DNA of 64,000 bases from Stramonita haemastoma (GCA_030674155.1 CM060322.1:62483831-62547830); one strand, 5' to 3'; positions 24,106-35,416 are shown, counted from the first letter of the stretch. Translations and numbers: made by a program. Notes: generated by a model from the letters alone, not told the origin.

Positions 24106-24479
24106 ATGAATTTGCTTTTATATTCCAATATTGGCTGTTCAATCTTAAATTTTTTAATGATTTGTTTGGTGGGGGTGGGGGGTTATTTATCAAATCCAGG
24201 GAACGAGTTTCGTTTTTTGACACTGTCACAACCAATTTCCTTTTCCCGAACTGTAATGGTTAAGTACGATTTAAACACAATGAAGCAGAGAGGGGGAGGG
24301 GGCTCTTTAAAAATTTCGAGATCCTGTGGTTGCTGAAGTTGCGTGTTTGAATCTATGCTATTTATAGGAAAGGGGCAGAGGTGCGCGTAGTTCTTCGAAT
24401 GAACCATTGCACCGGTTTTCTCCATGTTGATAGGTTGTCACTGTGAACGTAGGAGCTTATCTCTCACTCCATAATTATG

Positions 24480-24716
24480 AACTGTTAAGAATAATGATGA
24501 TGATGATAATAAAAATAATAATAGTAATAAAAATAGTAATCATATAGTAATAATAAATCTAATAATAATAACAATAATAATAATAAGGAATTTGTACATC
24601 GCTGAATCTTGTAAAGCAAATTAATTTTAAGCACCTTCTTAAAAACAATTCACATGGGTGCAGCGGTTCACAAAAAGTAAACATAAATGTATGTGTGCGC
24701 ATGCGCGCGCGCGCGC

Positions 24717-24771
<55 letters not shown>

Positions 24772-25372
24772 ATGCTTAGGATAATGGAAACATCTATTGA
24801 AAACAAGAACAGATATAAGGTGTAATAAATAATAGGGAAAGGTCATAGGTTGGAAATATGTTTTGATTCTGGATTTGAAAGTATCAAATGTAGACTTTTG
24901 GCGAAGTGAGAGAGGGAGGTCATGCCAGATGAATGGACACAAACTAAAGAGCGATGGCCAATAATGGATTGCTGAGTCTCGGTGTTTGAACACATAAGGT
25001 ATCTGCAGCAGATCAGGGGGAGCGAGATTTAGTGGTGAAGTCAGTTACAGTTATGAAGGTGTAGCTTTGTGAAGATATTTTGTAACAGAACATACAAATC
25101 TTACAATTATTTCACTCCGTGTGAGACAGGTAGCCAGTGAAGAGATCGCAAGAGAAGAGTGATGTGTTCTGATTTTTTCCCCTAAGGTGTGCGTCTGTAG
25201 CAGCCTCAAACAGCCTTAGTCCAACTCCAGGCCTACCTGTGTAGCTTACCTGAAAGTCCGGTATAAGCGTTTCGACTGATGGAGAAGGGGTGTCATTGGC
25301 TCTTTCAAACCAAGATAGACAGGATAAAGGAACGCACAGGCTGGGAAGACACGTTTTTAGAGAAAGAAACAT
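24480..25372 (-). pseudogene. LINE C-terminal remnant with (ATT)n tail
   Basis: Minus strand: RDSAIHYWPSLFSLCPF, WHDLPLSLRQ, FKSRIKTYFQP, then a (GT)n tract, a GCTTTACAAGATTCAGCG-like 3' UTR and an AT-rich ATT tail. Upstream frame 25372-25112 may be part of the same ORF. Same plan as 44,774-45,180. Confidence 0.65.
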
Positions 25373-25710
25373 GCTGATTTAAGCCCTCCGCTGCCTTGTG
25401 GCCATATCCAGTTATGAAAAGGATACAGATTGAAATCCATTAAGGACATTTGGAATGGAGCCCCGAAGGTATTCATGAATACAAAAAAGATTTGTGTCCA
25501 ACAGCTCCTGTAGCCAAGCCGGTACAAATGCAATACCCAGTGTGTTGACTTACTCGCCGCGGTCTGCCTGCTGTAGTGGGTGCCTCTATATTAGAGCCTA
25601 TTTATCAATACGCTGATTATCAACCATGCACCACCAAGCAATTATTACAGAAACAAAGGATGGCTTTAGCTATTGCAGTTACAAGCTGGAAGGAAATCAA
25701 GTAAGGACTT

Positions 25711-25818
25711 TGTATATAGTTGCACAGTTTTATTCTGAGATTTAAAATTTTACGCGGTGTCAGCCCCGATATGGCCTGTGTGGTCGGCAGGGTTTTGAAA
25801 AACATGACTGGATTGAAT
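25711..25818 (+). mobile_element. GATTG-tail LINE 3' end
   Basis: GTATATAGTTGCACAG, CAGCCCCGATATGG, GGTCGGCAGGGTTTTG, GACTGGATTG. 5'-truncated. Confidence 0.72.
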
Positions 25819-26279
25819 TCGATAGGTTTTAGTAAGGAAATTACACGGCACCCGAAGACGGTCGTACGTGAACAATTTCTTCCAGCAAATCTCTTAGAGA
25901 ATCGGGCATTTTTCGTCTGATGAGTTACCGTGTCTTAGTTCCATACTGCGAACAAGGTTAATCAGCATAGACTTGCACAGTTTTTGTCTGTTATGATGTG
26001 TCTACGGTGCCTGTTCACAGATCTGAAACCTAAGAGAGAGAGGAGGGAAAAAGAGAGAGGGAGAGATAGGTTGGGGAAGAGAGAGAGAGGGGGGAGAGAG
26101 AGAGAAGGGGGGAGGAGAAGTAGGAGCATTAAAACTCAAATTTAGAAGTAAAACAAAGATTATGAAAAATCGGAAGTTGAATATGCCCTAAGAGGATAGA
26201 TATAAACGTGTTCTTAAATACTCATTCATGCTTGGATGTGAATTGGTTTAATAGTCTGCATACGATGTCACACTAACAT

Positions 26280-26510
26280 GTTCCCCGGTCATACTAACAC
26301 ACATACACCTACATGCACTCACACATCTACACACACCTGCACACATTCACAAACGCACGCGCGCAGTCAGGAGCACATGCACACGCACGCACACATACGC
26401 GCGCGCACGCAGGCAGCACACACACAAATGATCGCACGTGCATTTGCGTGCACGCGCGCATACACACACACACAAAGTGCGTGCACACGTACACACGCAT
26501 ACATACACCA
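26280..26510. repeat. CA/CG-rich simple sequence
   Basis: Irregular CACA/CGCA repeats; overlapping open frames with His/Thr/Ala repeats are artefacts. Confidence 0.75.
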
Positions 26511-26577
26511 CGTCACTGCCATCCTATCTCTGTAACATGTAATACTCGAACGCTCATCCAAAGTATCAAGGCCAAAG

Positions 26578-27257
26578 GGAGTTAATGTTTTCAATTTACA
26601 GATCCAGAATTGTTCTCTTTTGAGTCTGGAGGCCAGACTTTTGGCTTTAACCCTCTCAATGACCACACAGTTCATGTTGGCCAAAGAATGGCCGGGAGAG
26701 TCGAAATGTTTGGTAACAAGGGTTTCTGTATTTTTCTGTAATTATGTGACCTGTGCAGGTAAAACCTTACTTTAGCAGCGTTTTCGGTTTCTCCCACATA
26801 CTGGGGAGTTGTCACAAAGGTTACAGTACAGCAGATAGATCACATTCTGGGTATCACAGCCTAGTTCCTCCCGTATTTTAAAATTGTTCTCAGTAGTGGA
26901 ACTTGAAAAGAACTTGATGTCTTGTAGGTGCACAGTGTACATTGTTTTTCTTTCGGCAATTAAAACAGTCTGGATTTTTGGTGACTGTAATGGTGGGGGG
27001 AAGACTAGAAGACATCGGTATGATTTTTATTGACTTACAATTTCTCTGGCCTACTAAGGGCTCTACAGGTAATGCTTTTAGCATCCTCTAACTGCTGTGG
27101 AGAATGGGCAGTTTTTCTTTTAGCCGTTTGTGTAGAGGAGGGTTAGCAGGGTTGTAAATGACTACTATGGGGACTCTGGATGTTCTCTTTTTGTTCTTGC
27201 ATAGTAAAGTTTCATGCCTAGCCATGTTAGCCTTTGATCTTGTAGCTTTCTGAACAC
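26578..27257 (-). pseudogene. Penelope-like element: linker and GIY-YIG endonuclease part
   Basis: Minus strand from 27,257: ATRSKANMARHETLLCKNKK, VPIVVIYNPANPPLHKRLKE, a CFNC-type motif (NPDCFNCRKKNNVHC), then with shifts IYLLYCNLCD and YVGETENAAKVRF (the GIY-YIG strand pair), HSLANMNCVVIERVKAKSL and REQFWICKLKTLTPFGLD. This is the C-terminal half of an endonuclease-bearing Penelope element. Several frameshifts; inactive. Separated from its RT half by a LINE insertion. Confidence 0.8.
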
Positions 27258-28243
27258 CTGCCTTCAGACGCCTCTGTGTACACGGCTGAACTTAGCGCTC
27301 TTGTCTTTTCCTGCAACTGATTCGGCGATCAGGAAAGAAAGACTTCTTGGTATGCGCGGATTCGCTCTCTGTTCTGGAGGCTATCGCTTGTAGGAACATA
27401 AACCACCCTAAGCTTCACGAGTTCTACGAACTGTATACTTCCTTGAGACGGGACGGGTGTGATGTGGTTTTGGTGTGGATCCCGGGGCACGTGGGCATTG
27501 GGGCCAACGAAACAGTTGACCGACTAGCCAGGTGTGCCACGGAGCAGGAGATTTCTGGGTCTACAGTGCCGTTCACAGATCTGAAACCTAGAAGCGAATA
27601 ATACGTGCACTCCTTTGGCAGGAGAAATGGAATGCTCAGACAGACACAGACTTTTCAGATCCGTCCCAACCAGAAAGAGGTAAACTGAAGAGAAGCAACA
27701 GTGCTCACCAGCATACACATGGTTCATTCTCTTATCACTCACGTTCACTTGCTGAAAGGCGAGGGAACCCCATGGTGCGTGACTTGTGATGTGCGGGTAA
27801 CCATCGAACATCTGCTCCTGGAGTGTCGGGATGTTCAGGATATTACGCACAAGCATTACTGCAGACTCCCTCACGATCCTTTTTCGGGATGTTCCACCGG
27901 ACACCATTTTTAACTTCCTGAGAGAATCGGCATTTCCATCTGATATGAGTGAAAGTGGTATAGTTGATCTCTAAGGACAAGGTTGTTTTAAAAAATCTGG
28001 TTTGGGCTTTTTCTCATTTTGTGTGCGATCAATAAGGGTTTTCCCCACAACGTGATGGCCGTCTTAGGCTGACCCTTCTGGTTGACCAGGGCGTCGATAC
28101 AAGCAAGGACAGTCAAGTTGGTTTTATACCCCGTTTTAATCTGTATATAGTTGCACACTTTTAATATGAGTTTTAAAATGTGACGAGGTGACAGCCCCGA
28201 TATGGCCTGTGTGGCTGGCGGGGTTATAAACAAAATGATTGGA
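27258..28243 (+). mobile_element. GATTG-tail LINE: RNase H, C-terminal CCHC-like region and 3' UTR
   Basis: 5'-truncated inside RNase H. ASVYTAELSAL (catalytic Glu), FLVCADSLSVLEAI (Asp), LVWIPGHVGIGANETVDRLA (third acidic site). Then a C-terminal region including LLKGEGTPWCVTCDVRVTI and EHLLLECRDVQDI, a C-x2-C...H-x4-C pattern, followed by UTR, hairpin and GATTGGATTG. A frameshift at about 27,320 and stops past 27,600 mark it as dead. It is the most informative copy: it shows which ORF the recurring tails belong to. It sits inside a Penelope element. Confidence 0.85.
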
Positions 28244-29300
28244 TTGAAAAACTATTGAGAGTGAATTTGAAAGTAGGGTGGAAGGTTTTAAAAACTGGTG
28301 AAATAGGTGTAGGTCTGATTCAGAGCCTACACAAAGTACTAAAATGTCGTCTATAAATCTTTTCCAGCAGTTAGTTTGTATGTTCTCGGGGCTGTGTTCC
28401 AGCAGATCTGCCTCTGTCCACCCCATGAACAGATTGGTGATGGTGGGGGCCATGGGAGTACCCATAGCTGTTCCTGACTTCTGGTGGTAAAATTTATTTT
28501 CGAAAGAAAAGAAATTGTTTTCTTACAGGTTTTTGCTATTTTAAGAACGAGATTTTTGGTAGGGGTTTGATCACTGGGGTAAACGGAAGAAAAATGCTTT
28601 AAACATTTCTCAACGTTAGGATGAGGATTGTGTACGGTGTATAGACTGACCACATCCAGGGTGACCAGCATAGTATTAAAGGTCCTAATTTACTGTTCCA
28701 TTCGTTGACTGTTTGAAGCACATGGGTCGAGTCTTGCACATGGCTGCGTAATGTGGTGACATAGTCTCAATTTGTGTTTAAAACGACATTAGCGTTTTCC
28801 ATTAGGGCAATTCCTTGTTCATAGTCCGTCCTAAAGTGTCACCAGTTTTTCTGTTCTTTTTTTTCGACTTAATTTGAAGATATAGTGAAGTGTTTCCTTT
28901 TAACTTTCCGTAGAATTTTACTGGGAGTTGTCATAAGATTGGAAGACAGAATACATCAGTCTGTAAAGCTGGGTAGTTTCCCCTTCCGCCAAGATCTGGT
29001 AAGTCTCTTTGCATAACTGGAACAAATGTACACTTGTGCTGGTTACCCCGTCTCTAATAGTTTTGAGTAAACAGTCATTTTTGGGTAGCGCTCCAACCCA
29101 ATTCCCAAGCCATGGCTGAGGGGCTGATGCGGGGCTGGAGACATTCTGAAAGAAAACTGGGAGGGGACTTGTAACGTGCCAGTCTATTCATGGATCTTCT
29201 TAGGTCTTTATGTGGACCCAGGAGATCAGATGACATGCTTCTCCGTGGGATACGTGGGCCGGGGCCTTTCAGTATAAATAGTATCCCCACCTTCTGGAGG
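28244..29300 (-). pseudogene. Penelope-like element reverse transcriptase part
   Basis: Minus strand: DYVTTLRSHVQDSTHVLQTV, MLVTLDVVSLYT (motif with first catalytic Asp), GTPMAPTITNLFMGW, CWKRFIDDILVLCVGSESDL (catalytic DD), FHPTFKFTLNSFSI at the junction. Several frameshifts. Upstream (28,880-29,290) reads LPKNDCLLKTIRDGV and FQLCKETYQILAEGETTQLY, perhaps the element's N-terminal region. Known role: target-primed copying of PLE RNA. Confidence 0.8.
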
Positions 29301-29392
29301 TTCTGTGCTAGGAATCTCCTCTATTTTTCCTCTCTTTGCCTCTGCCTTGTTTCTTTTCTACCTGTCAGTCCTCTTCATCTGTTTTGTGCCAC

Positions 29393-29487
29393 AATTGTAA
29401 TACGAGTTTTAAAATGTGACGAGGTGACAGCCCCATATGGCCTGTGTGGTCGGCGGGGCTCTAAGCAACATCATTGGATTGGATTGG
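29393..29487 (+). mobile_element. GATTG-tail LINE 3' end
   Basis: TAATACGAGTTTTAAAATG, GACAGCCCCATATGG, GGCGGGGCTCTAAGC, ATTGGATTGGATTGG. A repeated phrase ATGTGGACCCAGGAGATCAG occurs just after it and also about 280 bases upstream. Confidence 0.75.
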
Positions 29488-30341
29488 CTCTATGTGGACC
29501 CAGGAGATCAGATGCCATGCTGATGGATCCAGTGAAGGATGCACACCGGGAGGTCTGGGGAGTCAAAGGGAACACCAGCAGGCACCCAGTGAGGAGGAAT
29601 GACAGTGATGTACTTTTCATCAAAGAGTCCTTTGTGCAGATTCGCTCTCGGCGTTGGAAGCCATGTAGGAACATAACTCCACATAAGCTTCAAAAGTTCT
29701 ACAACCTGAACACTTCCTCAAAACTGGACTCTGTGTGATTTTGATAGCACGTTGATACAAGAAACAACAGCAGAGCTGGTTTTAAACCCTTTTTCAACCT
29801 GTGTATGGTTGCACATTTCTAATCTGAGATTTAAAATGTTACGAAGTGACAGTTTTATAGTCGCTCTCTAAGAACAAGTTTGTTTTAAGGAATCTGGTTT
29901 TGGATTTACCTCATTTTATAAATGATCGATGTGTTCTTTCCTGCAACCCGGTGCCCGTCCTGGGCTGACCATTATGGTTGACCAGGGCATCGATACAAGC
30001 AAAGACTGTAAGTTCAGTTGGTTTTATACCCGTTTTAATCTGTATATAGTTGCCCAGTTTGAATCTGAGACTTACAATTTTGCAAGGTGACAGCCGCGAT
30101 ATGGCCTGTGCGGTCGGCTGGGCTATAAACAGGAAGATTGGATTGGTTTCTCCCATAACGTGTTGACCGTGCTGGGTTGACCCTGATACAAGGAACGACA
30201 GTGAAGTTGGTTTAATTAAAGCCCCCTTTTTATCTGTATATAGTTGCACAATTCTAATCTGAGATTCAACACTAAAGACCATTGACAGCCCTGATATCGC
30301 CTGTGCGGTTAGAAGAGCTATGAATAACAAGATTGGATTAG
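29488..30341 (+). mobile_element. Degraded GATTG-tail LINE pieces (RNase H remnant and three tails)
   Basis: 29,630-29,735 resembles the RNase H of 27,340-27,440 (FVQIRSRRWKPCRNI versus LVCADSLSVLEAIACRNI), out of frame. Then tail pieces at 29,741-29,850, 29,851-30,146 (hairpin GCCGCGATATGG...CGGCTGGGC) and 30,147-30,341. Confidence 0.65.
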
Positions 30342-30707
30342 ATCAAAGACTAATATACATCATCAATACTTATCGACAAGAACCACAAAACATAACCTTT
30401 GTTTCCAACCAGTTTTAATTGTCATTCATTAAAGAAGTAAATGCTCGTAGAATTTTAGGATTAATTAATAATAGCCTTCCATGGTCACCTCATGTTGACT
30501 GATTGTTTTTTAATATCTCAAAAAATATTTGAACGATCTATTGTTTGAGTCAAGTTTAAGCAAGTCTAATCATCGCATGAAGGGCAATTACAAAACTGGC
30601 ATGCAAATTGATAGGAATCATAACTCAAGACGTAAGCACGAAAACTGTATTTCATATCGGTTTAAACATTCCAAAATAACTTCAGGTAAAATAATTTCAC
30701 ACACAAC

Positions 30708-30753
30708 ACACACACACACACACACACACCAACACACACACACACACACGCGC

Positions 30754-30783
<30 letters not shown>
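30708..30783. repeat. (CA)n(CGCA)n microsatellite
   Basis: CA repeats passing to CGCACGCA, directly 5' of a SINE-C head. Confidence 0.88.
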
Positions 30784-30784
<1 letters not shown>

Positions 30785-31056
30785 GTGTTCAAGAGGTAAC
30801 GCGACTGCCTAGAAAGCGATAAGTCCAGGTCGGAGTATGCGGTGGTTCGAATCCCGTTCGGGCCCGAAACTTTTCCCCATCCATTAGACCATGAGTGGTG
30901 GTCTGGGAGCTAGTCTTTCGGATGAGAGATAAACCGAGTTCCGGTGTGATAGACATCATTATTTAGCGCATGTAAAAGAACCCACGGCAACAAGAGGGTT
31001 ATCCCTGGCAAAATTCTGTAGACGAAAAGCCACTCTGATAGGGAAACACCAGGAAA
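30784..31056 (+). mobile_element. SINE-C, 5' part
   Basis: Head GGTAACGCGACTGCCTAG and B box GGTTCGAATCCCG, then CCATCCATTAGACCATGAG, TCTTTCGGATGAGAGAT, CATTATTTAGCGCATG and CCACTCTGATAGGGAAAC. Cut off where a LINE fragment begins at about 31,057. Confidence 0.82.
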
Positions 31057-31545
31057 CACACCGGTCATTTTCATATCACTCACGTTCACTTGCTGAAAGG
31101 CGAGGGAACCCCATGGTGCGTGACTTGTGATGTGCGGGTAACCATCAGGCATCTTTTCCGGGAGTGTCGGGATGTTCAGGATATTGGGCACAAGCATTTT
31201 ACCGCAGACTCCCTAAAGATCCTCTTTTGGGATGTTCCACCGGACACCATTTTTAACTTCCTGAGAGAATCCGGCTTTTTCCGTCTGATATGAGCGAAAG
31301 TGGTATGGTTGGTATCTAAGGACAAGGTTGTTTTAAGGAACCCGGTTTTGGTTTTATCTCGTTTTAAGTGTGATCGATGTGGGTTTTCCCACGACGCGGA
31401 GGCCGTCCTGGGCTGACCCTTATGGTCGACCGGGGCGTCAATACAAGCAAGGACAGTTGAGTTGGTTTTATACCTCGTTTTAAACTGTACATAGTCGCAC
31501 ACTTTTGATACGAGTTTTAAAATGTGACGAGGTCTTAAGTTAAAG
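31057..31545 (+). mobile_element. GATTG-tail LINE, ORF end and UTR, 3'-truncated
   Basis: LLKGEGTPWCVTCDVRVTI, HLFRECRDVQDI and FLRESGFFRLI are readable, then the UTR to AAAATGTGACGAGGT, where it stops before the hairpin and another copy begins. Confidence 0.75.
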
Positions 31546-32073
31546 TGTTATAGTAAGTTGCTAAGAACCAGGCTGTTTTAAGGAATATGATTTTGGTTTT
31601 ATCTTTATTCTTTCTTTCTTTTTCTTTTGATATTTTATATCAAGGATAATGGAGTAAGCACTCGTGTGCTTTTTTACACCCAGTCCCTGTGTGTATGCAG
31701 TTTTGCAAATTTTTGTCATCTGTTCCCACCGGCACACAATGCCTAATCTTATGACAGTGAAGTTTGTTTTTTACCCGTTTTAATTTGTATATAGTTGCAC
31801 AGTTTTAATATGAGTTTTAAAATGTGACGAGGTGACAGCCCGATATGGCCTGTGTGGTCGCGGCTATAGGCAACATGATTGGATTGATTGAATATGAGTT
31901 TTTTTACATGTGACGAGGTGACAGTCCCGATGTGGCCTGTGCGGTCGGCGGGGCTATAAGCAACATGATTGGATTGGATTGAATATGAGTTTTTTTACAT
32001 GTGACGAGGTGACAGTCCCGATGTGGCCTGTGCGGTCGGCGGGGCTATAAGCAACATGATTGGATTGGATTGA
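31546..32073 (+). mobile_element. GATTG-tail LINE with SINE-A insert and tandem hairpin tails
   Basis: UTR start (AGGCTGTTTTAAGGAATATG) is interrupted by SINE-A at 31,608-31,752, then continues to a hairpin end at 31,890. A 91-bp unit (AATATGAGTTTTTTTACATG ... GGATTGGATTG) follows twice, at 31,891-31,981 and 31,982-32,072, identical by eye. Confidence 0.78.
31608..31752 (-). mobile_element. SINE-A, 3' part
   Basis: Minus strand ends GTGCTTACTCCATTATCC with an AAAAGAAAAAG tail; body from GTGCCGGTGGGAACAGATG. Head lost. Confidence 0.75.
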
Positions 32074-32220
32074 AGTTTTGAGTCCAGTCTCTGGGGAGAT
32101 GCTATACCAGATTGTCACTTGGCAGGCATCCGTAAGTCTCGGAAGACTATGGAGTTGCACTGTAGGCTCTAGTGTTCAAAGCCTAGGAAAGTAATCGCTG
32201 ATATGATTGGTTCAAGTGCT

Positions 32221-32285
32221 GGTGACGCCCCGATATGGCCTATGTGGTCGGCGGGGCTATAAGCAACATAAGTGGATTGGATTGG
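32221..32285 (+). mobile_element. GATTG-tail LINE, hairpin and tail only
   Basis: GTGACGCCCCGATATGG, GGTCGGCGGGGCTATAAG, GTGGATTGGATTGG. Confidence 0.7.
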
Positions 32286-32311
32286 AGGAGCCGTCACAAC
32301 ATTGCCATAAA

Positions 32312-32660
32312 CAGCCCCGCACCTCCCAAGGGACTCCAACTCCTCGATGTTTCCTCAGGGATAGAGTCTAAACACGAAACCTGTGTGCATGCTGTTTTTT
32401 TTTGTCATCTGTTGCTACCGGCACACAATGGCCTGCTCTTCCGAATGCGGGACGGGTTTTTAACGTGTGAGCAAAATCTTCTGCGTGCGTGCACACACGG
32501 GGCTTTGGTTTAATGTCTCGTCCGAATGACTTTGACATTCAGTTCGATTTTTTTGGTCAAACTGGGAAGAAGGGTGAGGCTGGGAATCGAACCCAGAACC
32601 TAATGGTTTACTTGTTGGCAGGTGAACGTCTTAACCATTCTGCCACCTTCCTTTGTATCA
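32312..32660 (-). mobile_element. SINE-B, near full length
   Basis: Minus strand: GGTGGCAGAATGGTTAAGAC (tRNA-Leu-like A box), GGGTTCGATTCCC (B box), then the body shared with SINE-A, and 3' part GGAGTTGGAGTCCCTTGGG. Matches 48,961-49,320. Confidence 0.85.
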
Positions 32661-33058
32661 CAACAACTGGCTATGTCATAATTGCGACATTCTATCCCCA
32701 TTGAAGATTATATCCATACAAGTTTGATAATATATTATTATACAACATCATCACTGTAAAAGCTTTCCATACCTTTTTGTTGAGTTGTATCACTTCAGAT
32801 CCCCTGTTCAGTATCTTATACGATGAAATATACACTGATTGTTCTGGCAGTAAGAGGGTTCAATATTCGAGCACTTGAATATAGTTGTTAACAATGCAGA
32901 GATTGTTTTTCTCTTTCATGTCAGTTTTTGCCACAGCAGATATTTATTTTTCGGACTTAATGACATTTTTTCTGACTTAATCAAAACACTTCCAATAAAT
33001 CAACATAACGACCACCACCGACCCACAAACTTTCCGAGCCGAAATTTGGAACGTTCAA

Positions 33059-33119
<61 letters not shown>

Positions 33120-33550
33120 CTCTCCTCTCTCCAAGAAATCACTCCCTCAGTGTTGGTTGAGGTCCAATAAATATAGTTTTTTTTCTCCACTAAGCAATAA
33201 CTCTTTCTATTCCAGACGTTAGCTACTGTGGATGTTCCTCTGATGTCGGCACAGTCCTGGCATTAAGAAGGAAGGAATTGCTAGTTCTCACCAAACTGTC
33301 CTCAGCTTTGCTATAGCGGTCACAGACAACGAGTAATGAAATCTGTATCCTGGGAATAAGGGTTCTAGGACGTGACGGCTGTTGTGGGTCATTATTCACG
33401 TTGGATCAAAAACTGGATAGGAAGAAGGGGAGATGGAGAGAGAGGGGGTGAGGCGAGAGAGAGAGAGAGGAGAGAGAGAGAACTGGCGTAATTTTTGGGT
33501 GAAAAGATTGTGCTCGAAGTGAAGGATATCTGCTGATATAAAAAATCAAT
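32661..33550. other. No gene seen; (CT)n at 33,062-33,130, GA tract near 33,460
   Basis: Unique AT-rich sequence around a CT microsatellite. GATGTTCCTCTGATGTCGGC at 33,230 recurs with one difference at 34,541. Confidence 0.5.
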
Positions 33551-33552
33551 GA

Positions 33553-33845
33553 TAGAGACAGCATGGCGCAGTGGTTACAGCACTCGTTTTACCCAAGCTA
33601 AGGTATAGCAGCATTGAGGGTGGTTACCAGTTGGGTGGTTGACCGTTTACGCGCCTCGGCTTCAGTACAGTCCCCCAGTTTACCCAGCTTTAAATGGGTA
33701 CCTGCCCTCTTTAGAGTCAGGGAAGGTGAAGCAGCGAGGGAGAGGAAATGGACGCCGCCCACAATATACTGGCCCCTAGAGAAGCTGAGGTCTCTGATAC
33801 CTCGCTCCCCTACGACCACATAGGTTATGGGACTCCTTTACCTTA
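33553..33845 (+). mobile_element. SINE-D (tRNA-like plus 5S-like head)
   Basis: A box TGGCGCAGTGG at 33,564-33,574; 5S-like AAGCTAAGG...AGCAGCATTGAG and TTGGGTGGTTGACC at 33,631-33,644; body AATGGGTACCTGCCCTC, GCCGCCCACAATATACTGG; 3' end CACATAGGTTATGGGACTCC. Confidence 0.85.
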
Positions 33846-34585
33846 GCTTTATACAAAATCAACATCCCCCTCAAATTAACTAAATATTCCCCCAATTCTA
33901 CATTTTGGATGCAAAAAACACTTTTAAAAATCAAAACTATTGTTTTCAATTTGCAAGAACATTTGTTTACAGGATCCCCATATAGCTGGAAAAGTACTTA
34001 TTCGGATAATAAACAGAACGCTTTCTGGTAGCAGAAAGAACTTGTTGCTGTGAATACATCTAGCGATAAGAATAATTATCTGATGATAAAAAGACTTTAT
34101 GGAACCAAGACAATTATGTGCAAAGAGCATGCGGGAACTGTAACGCAAGATGACAGCAGAAAAATCACCTTTCAGAAGTCGTTGATTCGTGTACCAGAGC
34201 CCCATTTTTCAACCTTTCAAAAGCATACCTTCTTGAAGTGTGGAAAAACTTCAAAGCAGTAGAGCACATTACAATACAACATACCACAAGACGCACAATA
34301 TACCACACCATACAATGCAATACACACGACATCTAGTAAAACAAATTTAACAGGAGAAACCTCTTCCACATAAAATATACGTTTAGTCCATTGCGAGACT
34401 ACATGACGAATGAGAAATGAGAGCAGTCGTTTTCCCTCGGGGCCCAATCTATCTTTTCACGGTCTGAGGGCCCCGTGAATAATTCATCTGCTTCTGACCA
34501 GTAAGTCTTGGGATGGGAGATTATCTGTCTGTCTGACTGTGATGTTCCTCTGATGTCTGCACTGTGCTGGAATTAAAAACAGCAG

Positions 34586-34589
<4 letters not shown>

Positions 34590-34640
<51 letters not shown>

Positions 34641-34655
34641 CACACACACACACAC
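34590..34655. repeat. (CA)n microsatellite
   Basis: CA repeats with one interruption. Flanks (34,660-34,850) look coding-like on the minus strand (SERRGGKLSAWLDRAIHS) but no family is recognised. Confidence 0.88.
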
Positions 34656-34868
34656 CCTTCCTGCTGGAAGTTCTCGCTGTTGAGCATGGAGCAGAAACGC
34701 CTCCACGCCTCACGGACTTAAAATGTAGCGTGACTTGGTCCCCAGTTTTTGGTGGGCCTACACTGCAGCTGTGGATGGCTCTGTCTAACCAGGCACTGAG
34801 CTTTCCCCCTCTCCTTTCAGACAGCTCTGCATTCCTCCTCAAACCCAGGCGCAGTAGGCATCCCTGGC

Positions 34869-35000
34869 GTTTTATACCCCGTTTTGAACTGTATATAGTC
34901 GCACACTTTTAATACGAGTTTTAAAATATGACGAGGTGACAGCTCCGATATGACCTGTGCGGTCGGCGGGGCTCTAATCAACATCATTGGATTGGATTGG
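34869..35000 (+). mobile_element. GATTG-tail LINE 3' end with target-site duplication
   Basis: A 132-bp 5'-truncated insertion from GTTTTATACCCCG to ATTGGATTGGATTGG. It is flanked by direct repeats GCATCCCTGGC at 34,858-34,868 and 35,001-35,011, so both ends of the insertion are fixed. Confidence 0.9.
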
Positions 35001-35062
35001 GCATCCCTGGCTGACCGCTCGTCCTAGGAGCGGATTGCCTAGCAGAATGTACTATATTTTTT

Positions 35063-35416
35063 ATTTATTTATTTATCTATTTATTCTTTCATTTTGAGGA
35101 TAATGGAATAAGCACTCATGTGCTTTTTTACATCCAGTACCCGTGTGTATGCAGTTTTGTAAATCTTGTCATCTGTTCCCACCGGCACACAATGGCTAAC
35201 ACTTACGAAAAGCGGAATATGATTTAACCTGTGCGCAAGATGTTCTGCATGTGTTTGCACACAGGGCCTCGGTTTATAGTCTCATCCGTAAGACTTTTGG
35301 GGAGAGTGGAGTCAGCACTGATGTTAACTGCAGGGGAAAAATCCCCTCTAACGAGAATCGAATCCGGGTCGTCAAATTTCGAGCGCAATGTTCTGACTAC
35401 TAGGCTGTCCCGTACC
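35063..35416 (-). mobile_element. SINE-A, near full length
   Basis: Head GACAGCCTAGTAGTCAGAAC, B box GGATTCGATTC, shared body, 3' GAGTGCTTATTCCATTATCC and tail of AAATA repeats. Confidence 0.85.

Larger units (their letters stand above)
21878..25130. repeat. Tandem duplication, copy 2 (with insertions)
   Basis: Same order as copy 1, enlarged by an expanded GA array containing a SINE-A (22,381-22,734) and by about 600 bases at 24,160-24,770 that include an AAT-rich tract and (CA)n. It ends CACTCCGTGTGAG, then continues into ACAGGTAGCCAGTG not present at the first junction. Confidence 0.85.
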
